A stretch of DNA of 64,000 nt, from assembly GCF_900155935.1 (NCBI RefSeq), contig NZ_FTLW01000001.1:1-64000 (forward strand), written 5' to 3'. The DNA comes from Solilutibacter tolerans (GTDB lineage: Bacteria; Pseudomonadota; Gammaproteobacteria; Xanthomonadales; Xanthomonadaceae). The notes under the pieces were generated by a model. The model was not told the origin of the DNA and ran no database searches. It saw nothing but the letters and a program-made list of their open reading frames with translations. The position numbers and the translations under genes were made by a program. Below, piece after piece: positions 18,777 through 27,070 of the stretch (position 1 is the first letter of the stretch; the number at the start of each line of letters is the position of its first letter).

Positions 18777-19058
18777 TTACCCCTTGGCAAAGTACGCGGC
18801 GGCTTTTTTTAGGATGTCGCGCTCCTCGGTCACACGCCGCAGCTCGGCCTTGAGCCGGCGGATCTCGGCCGAGTCGCTCGGCGCTGCTGAAGCGCCCGAT
18901 GCCGGCGCCATTTTCCTCGCCACCTGCACCCAGCCATACAGGGTGTGCTTGGGGATCCCGATCCGGGCGGCGACGTCCACCACCGTGAAGCCGCGCTCGA
19001 TCACCTGCTTCACCGCCTCGGCCCGGAACTCATCCGTGTACTGCTTGCTGTTGCCCAT
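18777..19058 (-). CDS. IS3-family transposase OrfA (helix-turn-helix part)
   Basis: 93 residues. KQYTDEFRAEAVKQVIERGFTVVDVAARIGIPKHTLYGWV is the DNA-binding helix-turn-helix that recognises the element ends; residues 60-93 form the leucine-zipper-like tail (RLKAELRRVTEERDILKKAAAYF). The ATG at 19058 follows GAGGTG, a good ribosome binding site. Confidence 0.93.
   Translation of the reverse strand: MGNSKQYTDEFRAEAVKQVIERGFTVVDVAARIGIPKHTLYGWVQVARKMAPASGASAAPSDSAEIRRLKAELRRVTEERDILKKAAAYFAKG
18804..18810 (-). other. Programmed -1 frameshift slippery run (A7) between orfA and orfB
   Basis: On the minus strand, CCTAAAAAAAGCC near the end of orfA gives the A-AAA-AAG heptamer used by IS3 elements to make the OrfAB fusion transposase. 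Confidence 0.75.
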
Positions 19059-19744
19059 AAACACCTCGGTCATTGCCATGAATTATGGCGTCCGGATGTC
19101 TACGAAAGGCTGGTCGGCCCAAATTCAATTCCGGGCTGGCGGCCCAGTCTTGGCCAGACCGGTAGCGCGCAGTCCCATTTGGCGAAAAGTGAGGTCGGCG
19201 CTGGGGACACGTTCCTCTTCTTTGGGTGGTTTCGTCGCGTCGAAGAAGTGGCAGGAAAATACAGGTACATAAAGAGCGAGCCCCAGCTGCATGTCATTTT
19301 CGGTTGGCTGGAAGTTGATGAGGTTCTATCCGTTGTGAGCGACAGGCAAGGATCTCTGGATAGGCATCCTTGGGTTTCGGCGCATCCGCATGTTCTGTCG
19401 CCAGAGCATTACGACGATCCTAAGAATACGATTTACGTCGGCAAGTCCCGCTCTGAATTGGGAAGTAGCCTAGAGCCTGGCGGCGGATACTTGCGCCGTT
19501 TCGACCCTATGCTTCAGCTCACAGCCCCGGGCAAGACGCGCAGCATATGGTCTCTACCTGAGTGGTTTCATCCGGGTAATGGCCGTACACCCATGAGCTA
19601 TCACGCAAGTGAAGATCGATGGACTCGCGATCAGCATCGTGTGCTACTGAGGTCCGTAGCGAAGGGACAAGAGTTTGTGGTCGATGGGGCAGAGTACCCA
19701 GAGATGTCGGAGTGGGCTTCTGCGATCATACGTGCAGGTCGCGC

Positions 19745-20356
19745 ATGAGCATATTCGCCGTATATCTCAGAAAGCCAAACGGTTTTGATGATCGGAGAAA
19801 TGATCCATTCTGGGAATTCGGCAGCTTTGGAATGACAGGGTGCCATTCGCGGAATCTGCTCAATCCTAGAACAACGCATCTCAAAGACGGTGACCAGCTC
19901 GCCTTTCTTCAAGGCGGGCAGGGCGAAATACGGATCGTGGGGCTCTCGCCTCCAATCCGCGTTTGTGGAACAACGGGGAAGCTCGAAATTCGGTGGGATC
20001 CTGACTACCGCCCTGCCGAGTATTCGAACGCCGCTCTGCTTATTAACAACGAAGGGATGACGGACTTTCCGTCTGCGAGGCGATTGATTGAGGGTGTTCG
20101 CCGAAGCACCTTTTGCGGCAAGGCCGGAAGCATGTTCAGAAGCCGCACCCGTCCCGTCGACGTTCCACTCGCGTCAGAAATCGTTGCTTGGTTTGCCGAT
20201 AACAGCCCTTGCAAGATCGAACACTACGTAGATGCAATCCAGCCCGCGGATGGAGAGTGGCGGAAATGGGCAATCGAGAGGGGTTGGGTTGAGCCAGAGG
20301 AAAGGGCCAGCTCCTATCGTTCAGTCGGCGGGGATTCGTCGGCGTCTTTGGGTTGA
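19745..20356 (+). CDS. Hypothetical partner of the Nmad3-like gene
   Basis: 203 residues; the ATG overlaps the stop of the preceding gene (ATGA), so the two were translated together. It begins SIFAVYLRKPNGFDDRRNDPFWEFGSFGMTGCHSRNLLNP, which looks like a well-conserved opening, and has a compact alpha/beta look (DGDQLAFLQGG, IRIVGLSPPI). I do not recognise a named domain. Conserved pairing with an Nmad3-like protein would suggest a role in nucleotide modification or its sensing. With its upstream partner split by an IS, it is probably expressed poorly unless the IS supplies a promoter. Confidence 0.65.
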   Translation: MSIFAVYLRKPNGFDDRRNDPFWEFGSFGMTGCHSRNLLNPRTTHLKDGDQLAFLQGGQGEIRIVGLSPPIRVCGTTGKLEIRWDPDYRPAEYSNAALLINNEGMTDFPSARRLIEGVRRSTFCGKAGSMFRSRTRPVDVPLASEIVAWFADNSPCKIEHYVDAIQPADGEWRKWAIERGWVEPEERASSYRSVGGDSSASLG

Positions 20357-20389
20357 TTTCATTCCCCGCTGGAGAAGCTAGCTGCACCT

Positions 20390-20722
20390 TTAAGGTGAAG
20401 TCGTGTTGATCGTTTTGCCTGAGTACAGCGCCGCGAGGCGCTGATGGGCGATGTCCTTTGTATGACCGTCCCATGGTTTGGCGTACGGAGGAAGACCCGC
20501 GAAAAGTTCAGCCTGGCGGCGATGATAGTGATACGCAACTTGGCCAGTGGGAAGGTCGATGTAGCAACACCCTCGCCAATCGTCGCTCCAGGCGGGATCG
20601 GCGGTGTCACGCGTTCCAGAAGGAAATAGTCGAGCGAGCGCTGCGACAAGATGATTCCGCTCATCAAATGCCAAATCCCGACGTGACTTTAGCCAGCCAA
20701 TGGACTTCTCCCGTTTACTCAT
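20390..20722 (-). CDS. Conserved hypothetical protein of accessory regions
   Basis: 110 residues, start at 20722 after a strong GGAGGA site. The signature WRGCCYIDLPTGQVAYHYH followed by AGLPPYAKPWDGH is characteristic of a small family I have seen in plasmid and island contexts, without known function. The N-terminus is basic (SKREKSIGWLKSRRDLAF). Transcribed against the Nmad3 pair. Confidence 0.7.
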   Translation of the reverse strand: MSKREKSIGWLKSRRDLAFDERNHLVAALARLFPSGTRDTADPAWSDDWRGCCYIDLPTGQVAYHYHRRQAELFAGLPPYAKPWDGHTKDIAHQRLAALYSGKTINTTSP

Positions 20723-20835
20723 ATGTCCTCCGTAAACCCTATTTTCCACGGTCTCTTGGCATTCCCATACTGGGAATTCTCTCCTGCAGCCACCGTTGAC
20801 CCTAGTGGGACAAGTGAGGCTCTAGAGTTTGTCGT

Positions 20836-21075
20836 TCAACGCTTTCGAATCTTGCCGCTCAGCACCTTCGTGCGCGTCACCTTCAACACCGTTCCCGAGC
20901 CGGACCGAACACGAACCGGAACGAGATCTGGTCGAGCAATGATCCAGCCGGCACCGAAGTCCTCTTCGGTAAGTGATCGATCAGTGAAGGGCGAGCCGAG
21001 TTGATCAAAATCGGCCGCTTCTGCATCGGCGATGACTTCCAGAATTGTTGGGATACGGGGGCGATGTCTTCTCAT
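20836..21075 (-). CDS. Small hypothetical protein
   Basis: 79 residues from ATG 21075, preceded by AGGAGAG. Sequence starts RRHRPRIPTILEVIADAEAADFD and ends with a basic beta-rich tail (VRSGSGTVLKVTRTKVLSGKIRKR). No domain recognised. It lies upstream of the 20390-20722 gene in the same direction with a 113-bp gap. Confidence 0.5.
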   Translation of the reverse strand: MRRHRPRIPTILEVIADAEAADFDQLGSPFTDRSLTEEDFGAGWIIARPDLVPVRVRSGSGTVLKVTRTKVLSGKIRKR

Positions 21076-21237
21076 CGAAACTCTCCTGGTGGCTGACTTG
21101 CCGGGCTGTCGATATTTCTGGAGCGCTAGGTCGGTTGGCATTTGGCCCATCGAATTAAGCACTACGCGCCGTTTTCCGAAGTTGCGCGAACAATCGAAGC
21201 GTGATCCAGCCTTGATTTTGACAAGCAAACGCAATGA

Positions 21238-21452
21238 TGGTCGAAATTCCGGATAGATGGAGCCCGCCAATTTCTCTCCAGATTTCAATATGTTGTGAGT
21301 CCTCGTTGGACGACATGCAAAGCGTATGGTCGAAATTCCATCGCGTCGGATAACGACCCCGTCACTTTCGGATGTAATTTCGACCAGGCAAATGTCGATT
21401 CGGTCAATTCCTCCTGCAGATCAAAGGCTTACGTTGCACCGAATTTCGACCA
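21238..21452. repeat. Four copies of TGGTCGAAATT in both orientations
   Basis: TGGTCGAAATTCC occurs at 21238-21250 and 21327-21339; the reverse complement occurs at 21376-21386 (AATTTCGACCA) and 21441-21452 (GAATTTCGACCA). The stretch 21076-21813 otherwise holds no supported gene. Repeats of this type resemble the multiple terminal repeats of IS21-like elements or a regulator-binding array, but no transposase remains nearby. Confidence 0.6.
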
Positions 21453-21722
21453 CCTGAAAATGACATTGATGATGGCTTGTTTGGTTGGTTTTTCACCGAT
21501 CGAGAGGCGAGATAAGTAGTGCCTTGGCGGGCCGGTCGGCTCCATAACACTAGGGCGAAGTGACCCCCGTCGTGCGTAAACCGGCGTCAACCGTTTTGTA
21601 GACAGATCAGCTAATTACGCACCGGCAACCGCTGCCAGTAGACGGGCGGGGGAGGTTTTCGGGCGTACTGCCAGTGGTGGCGGGACATTGCCCGGTAGAC
21701 ATCGGCCGTGAGCATGAATTCG

Positions 21723-21739
21723 GGATTCAGGCCGTTTTT
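21723..21739 (+). repeat. 17-bp direct repeat, left copy (other at 37678-37694)
   Basis: GGATTCAGGCCGTTTTT is identical to 37678-37694 in the same orientation. It lies 75 bp upstream of the recombinase operon. It may mark one end of a mobile unit, but a 17-bp match in 64 kb is only moderately significant. Confidence 0.45.
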
Positions 21740-21785
21740 CACGCGCATTTCGGGAAAACCGTGACGGTTTCGAGGCATAGAGTAG

Positions 21786-21813
21786 GTGTCGGCTTCACTT
21801 CCCTCGCCGACAC
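21786..21813. promoter_or_regulatory. Inverted repeat ending at the start codon of the recombinase operon
   Basis: GTGTCGGC (21786-21793) and GCCGACAC (21806-21813) are perfect complements across 12 bases, and the ATG follows immediately. It could be an operator, or an RNA hairpin that hides the start. No clear ribosome binding site is visible. Confidence 0.6.
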
Positions 21814-24018
21814 ATGCACGACAACCTAGCTAACCCTGATCACACCGACTCACTTCCCGGCGCTCAAGCGCTCGCCGAACTGTTCTGTGAGGGCGTTGCA
21901 CAGCCCCACGAATTCGACTGGGTTAAACACGCCATCGGACGGTTGGAAGCTCAAACCTCTGAATTGCTGGTCGAGGGGTTGGATGCACCCACTAATCCAG
22001 AACTTTCGCCAGACCTGAAGGGAATGCTTACGGGAGCACCCATCGCCGCGGCGCTAATTAGCTGGGTACGCACCTCGCCTCGCGCCGCGCTGGCAACTCG
22101 CGCATTGGTGGCGGTCGTCAACCATGCCATCGCCCACCCGGGCTTGTACTACCAGGGCGACGCCACCAGGCAGCAGCAACGTTATGAGGCTGGCCTCGGT
22201 CTACGCCGATTGATCGCGCTGAAAGGCGAGCTGTCCAAGACGTTGGGTGCACGCGAGACCGATCTAATGGTGGCGTTGACCACCGCTGCGGCGACGCTGA
22301 CGCACCAGCCGGGCATCGCTGCCACGACGCCAAGTTATGTCCAGCGCCTCGTTGATTGGCTGACCAAGGCCAGCGCCGAGTTCCCGTTGCCTGCTCCTAC
22401 GCCGCTTCTGGATCGCACCCCGGCATTGGTGCCTGGGCCTTCGTGCGTAATTGATGAGTCGGTGGATCGGGCACGAGACGCTGGCATGCCGCAGGAGCTA
22501 GTGGTGCGGGTCGATGCAGATGGCGAACCGGAGGAGGTCCTCACCACGATGGCCCACACGGTTCCTGGCATCCACCGCGTGCTCGGGCGTGGACCACGGC
22601 TGGCCCTGAACCACCTGCAAATTCGCGCGGCGCGCACGGCAGCGACCGTCGGCCGCGTCGGAAGGATCGAAGCCATTACGGACGGGACGATCTCGGCGCT
22701 TGGCCATGCCTTGCACCAGGCGGATGTGCCGGCTTCGGTGCGTGCCGTAGTTGTTGCGCTGCTCTACGCTGGCGTGCCGGCCGGACAACTCATGCGTTGG
22801 CGAATCGTTGATTCGTATGAGCACCTGGCGCCTGACGAAATCGGGATGTTGTGCCGGCCGCTGGCGCTATGTGTGCCGACCGCTGCAGCCAACGGGTTGC
22901 CGATGCCATCGCCAGAACACGCCGATGCCTGCCGCCCGTCGGTACCGCATGTCTTATTGATGCTGCCGCCTGAGCTGCCATTTGCGCAAGATGTGACGCG
23001 TTGGGTTGGCGAACGCGGTATAGAGCAGGCATTTGCTACGCGTACGCACGTGCTCGCCGCCCGCGATTGGCTCATCACGCACGCCGCCGCGACGGGATCG
23101 CCAGTCACGCTACGGCGATTGCCGCAAGTTTTTCGCGAGGCAGTGGCAGCCACCAATGTCGGCACCGCGGAAGCGGCGCTGCTGACAGGGCACGGTACCC
23201 GCGGCACTGGCGCGGCAAGCCACTACTATTCGGCGCGACAAGTAGAAGTGGGGCGGTGGCACCTCGGGGCGCTGCGCTGGATCGCGGTGCGTCTTGGGAT
23301 GCCGGGTCCGCTTTCGCAGCCGATCACGCCCGTGGAAGGTTTCGTCGGATCCAAGCGGCACCCAACGGATGCAGCCGTGGCTGCGTACATGGCGGCGCTG
23401 CGTGCGGTTCCGACCTCTGGCCGCGCAGGGCGCCCGACGATAGCGGTGCGGGCGGCGCACCACGCCCGCCTGCAGGCCATCGTGTTCGAAATCGCCCTGT
23501 GGTGTAGTGGTGCACGCCCGTTCCTACATGCGCTCGATGGACTCCTGCATGCCGGGGACGTCCTAGCCATCGACGACAAGGCGCGGCCGGGTGGCGCGGG
23601 CCGGTCGGCAGCGCGCATGGTTCCTGTGTGCTCGACACTATCTAGTGCGCTCGCTGTTTGGCGCGGCCATCGCGCTCGATTGAAGAACGTTCTTCATTGG
23701 GCGGAGGAACCGCCCCTGTGGTTTTCGATCACGGGCGAGGGTCAGTGGCGTGCGGCGACATGGAGTGAACTGCGCGCGCCGTTGCCCCTGTCTGCTTTAC
23801 CGAAGAATGCGTCCCGGCAGTGGTTTCGGAGCGCGCTAAGTGCTCGCGCCGTAGCCGGTCCTGTTCTCGATGGGTGGATGGGGCATGCGCAACTTGGCAG
23901 CGAGCCTGGTGCGCCGCAACTGGGCATTGCCCCCGCGCAGGTGGATCCCATCGCCCTCGCGGCGCTCGAGGCCATGACGCAAGCACTGGGTCTCCCGCAG
24001 CTGCGGAGGTCCGCATGA
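21814..24018 (+). CDS. Large divergent tyrosine-recombinase-like protein
   Basis: 734 residues. The C-terminal 200 residues carry tyrosine-recombinase-like features: an arginine in IALWCSGARPFLHALDG, a polar segment where the second His/Arg block should be (SRQWFRSALSARAV) and LDGWMGHAQLGSEP in place of the LLGHxxxxxT box. A second candidate lies mid-protein (VTLRRLPQVFREAV, EAALLTGHGTRGTGAASHYYSARQ). No fully canonical R-H-R-H-Y set is seen, so catalysis is unsure. The gene opens a four-gene operon: its stop overlaps the next start (ATGA). Such sets recall multi-recombinase mobile modules (recombinase-in-trio and similar). Confidence 0.7.
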   Translation: MHDNLANPDHTDSLPGAQALAELFCEGVAQPHEFDWVKHAIGRLEAQTSELLVEGLDAPTNPELSPDLKGMLTGAPIAAALISWVRTSPRAALATRALVAVVNHAIAHPGLYYQGDATRQQQRYEAGLGLRRLIALKGELSKTLGARETDLMVALTTAAATLTHQPGIAATTPSYVQRLVDWLTKASAEFPLPAPTPLLDRTPALVPGPSCVIDESVDRARDAGMPQELVVRVDADGEPEEVLTTMAHTVPGIHRVLGRGPRLALNHLQIRAARTAATVGRVGRIEAITDGTISALGHALHQADVPASVRAVVVALLYAGVPAGQLMRWRIVDSYEHLAPDEIGMLCRPLALCVPTAAANGLPMPSPEHADACRPSVPHVLLMLPPELPFAQDVTRWVGERGIEQAFATRTHVLAARDWLITHAAATGSPVTLRRLPQVFREAVAATNVGTAEAALLTGHGTRGTGAASHYYSARQVEVGRWHLGALRWIAVRLGMPGPLSQPITPVEGFVGSKRHPTDAAVAAYMAALRAVPTSGRAGRPTIAVRAAHHARLQAIVFEIALWCSGARPFLHALDGLLHAGDVLAIDDKARPGGAGRSAARMVPVCSTLSSALAVWRGHRARLKNVLHWAEEPPLWFSITGEGQWRAATWSELRAPLPLSALPKNASRQWFRSALSARAVAGPVLDGWMGHAQLGSEPGAPQLGIAPAQVDPIALAALEAMTQALGLPQLRRSA

Positions 24019-26276
24019 CAACTCCACCACTCACGTTGCATGAGGTGTTGGACCTGCGCGAACCACATGGATTAGCCGGCACCGCGCTGGTGCGGGTGCG
24101 TGCCCACCATGCAGCACGTGACCTGCTCGAGCGTGTGGGCGCCAACGAAGTGTTGGCCTTGCAAGTCGATGCAGAGTTCTCTGGGCCGATGCGCACGTCG
24201 ATCCGGAAAGCGCTAACGGACATCAGCGACGTCCAACACAGGATCAATGTGCACAACGCCGTCGACCACGTGCTGCGTACCGGACGTGCCACGGATCTTT
24301 GGCAGCACGACGGACTTGGTGTCATGGCACAGCACACGCTCGCCTCGTCGCGGATAAACGTTTGTGACGGCGCGCAGGTGGATCTAGCGATTGCATGGCG
24401 CGAGCGGCTGGCTCAACACGTGCCGACCTTGTTGTCCACGAAGGACCCACTGGTTGTCCACGGCGCAATGGTGTTGGCACTGGTGCTGTTCGATGCGTTG
24501 CTTGCGACGCCGTTGATCGAGTCACTGACTGATCCGGACCGAAGCATGGTCGACGGGGCATATCTCACGATGTCGCATTCGCACGGGCTACGTCGTGGCG
24601 ACACTGACCTTCGATGTCGCCGATGGAAGGTGGGGGTGCTGTCTGAGCGACTGCTCACACACTGGGCATCCGTCCAGGATTCGGTGCGTGATCGACAAGA
24701 CAATGATGCTGCGTTGGCGGCGATACGCGATGTGTTGGATGAGCCGGGACTTCCAGCGACGGTACGCGCGTTGATGAAGCCTGCACGGGCGTTCTGGCGC
24801 CAACATCTCTCGCCATTCGTGTACGACCTCGTCAGTGAAGCTGACCGGTGCGAGTCGTTACCCAATACCGCCTTTGCACGGGTGCTGGGGCAGCGGGGTG
24901 CGAATGCCATGCCCTGGATGGGGCGTGGCCCGCGCGGCGTTGGCGCACGCTTTCAAGCAGATTCACCACACCCGGACCAGCGCTTGCAGCTGCGTGCGTT
25001 GGCAAGGTTGCGCCGCTGCCTGAGCAGGCTGCCAAATGATGCGCGGGTTGCACATGGGGTTCTGCGTAATCGCCTGGCAGCTTGGTTCGATGCGCACGGC
25101 GAGGTGGGTGGTTGGGTTGTGATCCTCGCGTATTGGACGGATCACGCCACAGGGCAGGAACGACGCGACCTGAGGGGCAAGGCTCTTAAGCCTTCGAGCA
25201 TGCAGCGATACTTGGGGAGTTTCGTAACGTGGTTCGTGCAGCTGGCCAGTGATCTGGATCCGAGGGTGGTGGATGAGAACACCCTCATGGCGCGTCTAGA
25301 TGCGATCCGGGAGTTGCGCCCTGAAAGAAGCGCAGAGCTCACACAGATCGCCCTGCAGGAATTCCTGATCTTTGCCGAAAGGTTCGGTGCACCGGCCATC
25401 GATCTGGTGGACTGGTGGGGATTGTCGCCACGAGGTGGCACACCGAACGCCAACCTTCTGACTCACGCCGAATATGCCCGGGTGTTGGCGCGATTGGCGC
25501 GCATGTACCGCGAGCAACCGGAGTGTTACGACCACCGCCGATTACGAGCGCTTTTCCAATTGGCCTTCTGGTGTGGTTTGCGCTGGGGGGAACTGGCCTG
25601 GTTGCCGATCGATGCCATCCGTCGATTGGGTCATGGAACCTTTGCCGAAGCCACGCTGCTGGTGCGCGTCAGCAAGACCGTTAACGGCGAACGGGCTTTG
25701 CCATTACAACTCATGTTGCCACGCGATGTGCTGCAAGAAGTCCTGCAGTTCGAATCCGATGTCCGCAGCGGACACTTTTGCCAGCGACCAGAGGCAAGTT
25801 TGCTGTTCGGTGAGCCGTTGAACCCGCAGGTTCCGCCGGAGCGTTGGGCCCACGATCTACTCCAACGACTGATGCGCGAGGTCTCGGGTGACGAGGGACT
25901 TGTGTTTCATCATCTTCGACACGGTGCCGCCAACATGCTGTCACTGCGCTTGTTTGCACCAGAAGCGATGTTGCCAGAATCATTGCAAGGTGCCTCAGCG
26001 GCGGCGTTCGCCTTGCCGCTGCATGCGTCGACCTATGCGCATGCCCTGACGCATCGCACGCTGCCGCAGCATCACGCTGCTGTCATCGCTGCGTTGCTGG
26101 GTCATTTGGATGGCGCCGTGACCACATGTCACTACCTGCACGTTGCCGAATGGCTGATACACGACGCCACCGAACGCTGCCTGCCGCGCGTATCCGATTC
26201 CGTGTGGGCAAGTCTGAGAAACGTACAGCCAGCAAGCGTGCGTCAGTTGCGATGGCGCAAGAAAGCCCTTTACTGA
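24015..26276 (+). CDS. Large tyrosine recombinase/integrase-like protein
   Basis: 753 residues. The C-terminal third has a clear recombinase fold: LAFWCGLRWGELAWLPIDAI (Arg I), LLVRVSKTVNGERALPL (beta-turn Lys), FHHLRHGAANML (HxxR), AALLGHLDGAVTTCHYLHVAE (His and the candidate Tyr). The first 450 residues contain a large domain with no recognised homology plus a SAM-like segment (SSMQRYLGSFVTWFVQLAS). The start overlaps the preceding stop by four bases. Cytoplasmic DNA strand exchange is inferred; it is probably the active partner of the operon along with the fourth gene. Confidence 0.78.
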   Translation: MTTPPLTLHEVLDLREPHGLAGTALVRVRAHHAARDLLERVGANEVLALQVDAEFSGPMRTSIRKALTDISDVQHRINVHNAVDHVLRTGRATDLWQHDGLGVMAQHTLASSRINVCDGAQVDLAIAWRERLAQHVPTLLSTKDPLVVHGAMVLALVLFDALLATPLIESLTDPDRSMVDGAYLTMSHSHGLRRGDTDLRCRRWKVGVLSERLLTHWASVQDSVRDRQDNDAALAAIRDVLDEPGLPATVRALMKPARAFWRQHLSPFVYDLVSEADRCESLPNTAFARVLGQRGANAMPWMGRGPRGVGARFQADSPHPDQRLQLRALARLRRCLSRLPNDARVAHGVLRNRLAAWFDAHGEVGGWVVILAYWTDHATGQERRDLRGKALKPSSMQRYLGSFVTWFVQLASDLDPRVVDENTLMARLDAIRELRPERSAELTQIALQEFLIFAERFGAPAIDLVDWWGLSPRGGTPNANLLTHAEYARVLARLARMYREQPECYDHRRLRALFQLAFWCGLRWGELAWLPIDAIRRLGHGTFAEATLLVRVSKTVNGERALPLQLMLPRDVLQEVLQFESDVRSGHFCQRPEASLLFGEPLNPQVPPERWAHDLLQRLMREVSGDEGLVFHHLRHGAANMLSLRLFAPEAMLPESLQGASAAAFALPLHASTYAHALTHRTLPQHHAAVIAALLGHLDGAVTTCHYLHVAEWLIHDATERCLPRVSDSVWASLRNVQPASVRQLRWRKKALY

Positions 26277-27001
26277 ATTCCCTGTCTGGAGCAATCAGCG
26301 TGTCGCATCAATTCAAGCGTTCCATCGAAGCTCTCAATCTGCTCGAGGCGTTTGCCTTGCAGTGCGCCTTGTGGAAGCGTGAGTCACCGGATTCGATTGC
26401 GCGGAACATCGGCATCGATACCGAACAGGTGAAACACGCCTACATTGTGGTCGAGCAGGAGCGCGAACGCGTGGATTCAGAGTCAATCGGCAGACTGTTT
26501 CCCTGGTGCCAAGAGGTAGGGTTTCTACAGAGTGCACGGGCCATGGGCATCTTCAAGCGGCAGCTCGAATATCTACGCCGGAATCCGGACAAGATCTTCC
26601 GCGCCCTGCAGCTGCCACCGGCGCTGGCGCCGAATGGATTGCTGTTGGAGCATGCATGCACCTTGCTGGAGTTTCTGCACAAGCAAGTCTTCGATGTGTC
26701 TTGGACGGTGACGATTTGTCGAGCGCCACCGATCATGCAGATGAAGGGGAGATCAGAAATCACGGCAGAAGTCGCTGGTGTGCTTGCACGCGTGGCATCT
26801 CGTATCGAGATTGTAGAGGCGCCGCATATTGAGGTCGATGAGAGGGGTATTCGGGTGGCACTGTCCCGACCGGATATGGCAAGTGCGCCGGGCTTGGGCG
26901 ACGCGATTCAAGCGGCGGCGCTGGTTTCCATCATGCACTACCGCGTGATTTGCCATGAACATGCCCTTTTCACGCCACAGCCATTCTCCAGAAAAGGATA
27001 A
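26252..27001 (+). CDS. Unknown protein encoded inside the recombinase operon
   Basis: 249 residues from ATG 26252, overlapping the upstream gene by 25 bases; a GTG at 26300 is an alternative start. Predicted helix-rich N-terminal half with a helix-turn-helix look (DSIARNIGIDTEQVKHAYIVVEQE), and a C-terminal alpha/beta half. No recombinase motif and no domain recognised. Its conserved place between recombinases suggests a DNA-binding accessory or directionality factor, which is inference. Confidence 0.65.
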   Translation: MAQESPLLNSLSGAISVSHQFKRSIEALNLLEAFALQCALWKRESPDSIARNIGIDTEQVKHAYIVVEQERERVDSESIGRLFPWCQEVGFLQSARAMGIFKRQLEYLRRNPDKIFRALQLPPALAPNGLLLEHACTLLEFLHKQVFDVSWTVTICRAPPIMQMKGRSEITAEVAGVLARVASRIEIVEAPHIEVDERGIRVALSRPDMASAPGLGDAIQAAALVSIMHYRVICHEHALFTPQPFSRKG

Positions 27002-27017
27002 AAGTTGACCCAACTTT
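27001..27017. terminator. Inverted repeat after the third operon gene
   Basis: AAAGTTG and CAACTTT around ACC start in the TAA stop codon of the previous gene. The stem is AT-rich and followed by only TTT, so termination would be weak; an operator for the following recombinase is an alternative. Confidence 0.3.
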
Positions 27018-27070
27018 GATGAACAAGCAGATGCGCAATCGTGGTCGTGTTCCTATCGGAGTTCGCCGCG

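Larger units (their letters stand above)
17882..19121 (-). mobile_element. Intact IS3-family insertion sequence
   Basis: 1240 bp bounded by imperfect 26-bp inverted repeats: left TGGACCGACCAGAGTTCC, right (read inward) TGGGCCGACCAGCCTTTC, both continuing to TAGACA. A 3-bp AAT duplication lies at 17879-17881 and 19122-19124. It carries orfA and orfB with a slippery A7 run. Removing it restores the interrupted reading frame, so insertion is recent. Confidence 0.95.
17633..19748 (+). pseudogene. Nmad3-like putative nucleotide-modification gene split by an IS3 element
   Basis: The 5' part (KFVLSRKGFDSQYGGIPSPI, then LPDGRLVPLPIP) and 3' part (SLGQTGSAQSHLA, DTFLFFGWFRRVE, LHVIFGWLEV, HPHVLSPEHY) join in frame if the IS and one copy of its AAT target duplication are removed, giving 290 residues. 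The sequence recalls the family called nucleotide modification associated domain 3, proposed to act in modified-base metabolism of phages and hosts; I assign it from memory. The start may be ATG 17633 or ATG 17639, the latter better spaced from AAAGGAAG. It overlaps the next gene by ATGA, so it formed an operon. Confidence 0.7.

Noticed and set aside
20359-20667. Open minus-strand and plus-strand frames overlapping 20390-20722
   Set aside because: They lie in other frames of the conserved 110-residue gene, which has the better ribosome binding site and family-like sequence.
26126-26251. Upstream extension of the 249-residue protein to 26126
   Set aside because: It would overlap the coding sequence of the preceding recombinase by 150 bases with arginine-rich shadow-like residues; the ATG at 26252 is more plausible.
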